NCBI GenBank assembly: GCA_946699065.1
Contig: CAMPDV010000022.1
Coordinates: 372,001-436,000 of the forward strand
Length of the DNA stretch: 64,000 nt
Source of the DNA: Loxodes magnus
Lineage: Eukaryota > Ciliophora > Karyorelictea > Loxodida > Loxodidae
Direction of reading: 5' to 3'
Position 1 is the stretch's first letter; each line of letters opens with the position of its first letter. Under the pieces are notes generated by a model. It had not been told where the DNA came from, did no database searches, and saw only the letters and a program-made list of their open reading frames with translations. Below, in pieces: positions 63,539 through 64,000 of the stretch. Position numbers and translations under genes: made by a program.

Positions 63539-64000
63539 AGATCCAATCGCTTTTGGAATCGTTCATAAGATTAAAAATTTTATCTAAATTTAAATTTAAA
63601 AACTGTAAAAAATGATTTGATATCAAGTTCAATTACATGAAAATTTATGGAATTTTGAAAACTTCGAATCGGAAGCATTTAAGTTGGTATGCTGGTCAAA
63701 GAGATAATAAAAAATGAAATTAGAATCCTTAAAAAGGATTATAAAAGTAAAGTTTGTAGTAGCTTCTTTTTTAAATTTAAGTAATTTAAAATATTTTAAA
63801 GAGGATAAATTTGAAAAATTCCAATAACTAAAATGCAACAATTTTTAGAAAAATCAAAAGAAATAAATAAAAAACACATCAATTTTAGAATGGAACAAAC
63901 AAAACATTAAGTAAAAAGATATAAAGTATGTATTTTAATATTAATCTCCTGGAAACTCTTGAGATAGATGAGAAAGATCTAAAGAAAATTACGATTTTAA

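Larger units (their letters stand above)
62016..64000. repeat. Diverged copy of the 20.8-22.0 kb segment, interrupted
   Basis: Matches 20815-21480 up to about 62700 and 21487-21955 from 63541 to the window end; the interval 62702-63551 has no counterpart. It begins immediately after the right edge of the dispersed repeat at 61499-62012, a junction not found in the tandem units. Confidence 0.85.

Noticed and set aside
63629..63841. Minus-strand 70-codon frame, and a similar 74-codon frame at 60055-60279
   Set aside because: AT-rich chance frames; the first lies in a duplicated noncoding segment, the second is antisense to the ORF1 relic.
1..64000. CRISPR arrays, bacterial operons, telomere repeats, rRNA genes
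   Set aside because: No spaced short direct repeats, ribosome-binding sites, G/T-rich telomere tracts or rRNA core sequences were seen.

Overview
The window is AT-rich eukaryotic nuclear DNA, almost certainly from a ciliate. Proteins become continuous only if TAA and TAG are read as glutamine, and recognisable domains continue only if many in-frame TGA codons are read as tryptophan (a B30.2/SPRY-like domain, a LINE ORF1, a LINE C-terminal zinc domain, two intact-looking genes). Real genes still seem to end at TGA. This is the context-dependent code known from karyorelictean ciliates (for example Loxodes) and, in a wider form, from Condylostoma. The taxon is inferred from code and composition only. 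A standard-code reading, and even the ordinary ciliate code, breaks every real gene here.

Layout. Positions 1-23020 and 23021-46042 are two near-identical direct copies of a unit of about 23.02 kb. A third copy starts at 46043 and stops abruptly near 46674. Each unit holds, in order: AT-rich DNA with a SPRY-like fragment (about 2.5-2.9 kb) and a possible piggyBac-like transposase relic (3.6-5.3 kb); a decayed LINE on the minus strand (5.7-9.9 kb); a ubiquitin-specific-protease relic (10.1-10.65 kb); a dispersed repeat with a duplicated coding-like module (12.1-12.6 kb); then the only intact genes, a divergent pair. Gene B (minus, 13291-14400, 369 codons, unknown function) and gene A (plus, 14432-18232, 1266 codons, TRP-like cation channel) have start codons separated by 31 bp. 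The remaining 18.2-23.0 kb is mostly without recognisable genes.

After 46.67 kb the sequence is new, but at 49390-54787 the gene A/gene B pair returns in inverted orientation, diverged by scattered substitutions yet with no net length change in either reading frame. Further right are a diverged inverted copy of the protease relic (58.9-59.5 kb), a second LINE ORF1 relic (59.7-60.5 kb), another copy of the dispersed repeat (61.5-62.0 kb), and a copy of the unit's 20.8-22.0 kb segment interrupted by a retroelement-like insertion of about 840 bp with a target-site duplication, 3' hairpins and an (AAT)n tail.

Functionally, the window is a channel gene plus a linked partner of unknown role, copied three times within a mosaic of segmental duplications and dead mobile elements. 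Because all three stop codons can be sense, the mere absence of stops means little, so the calls rest on motifs, copy comparison and length conservation.
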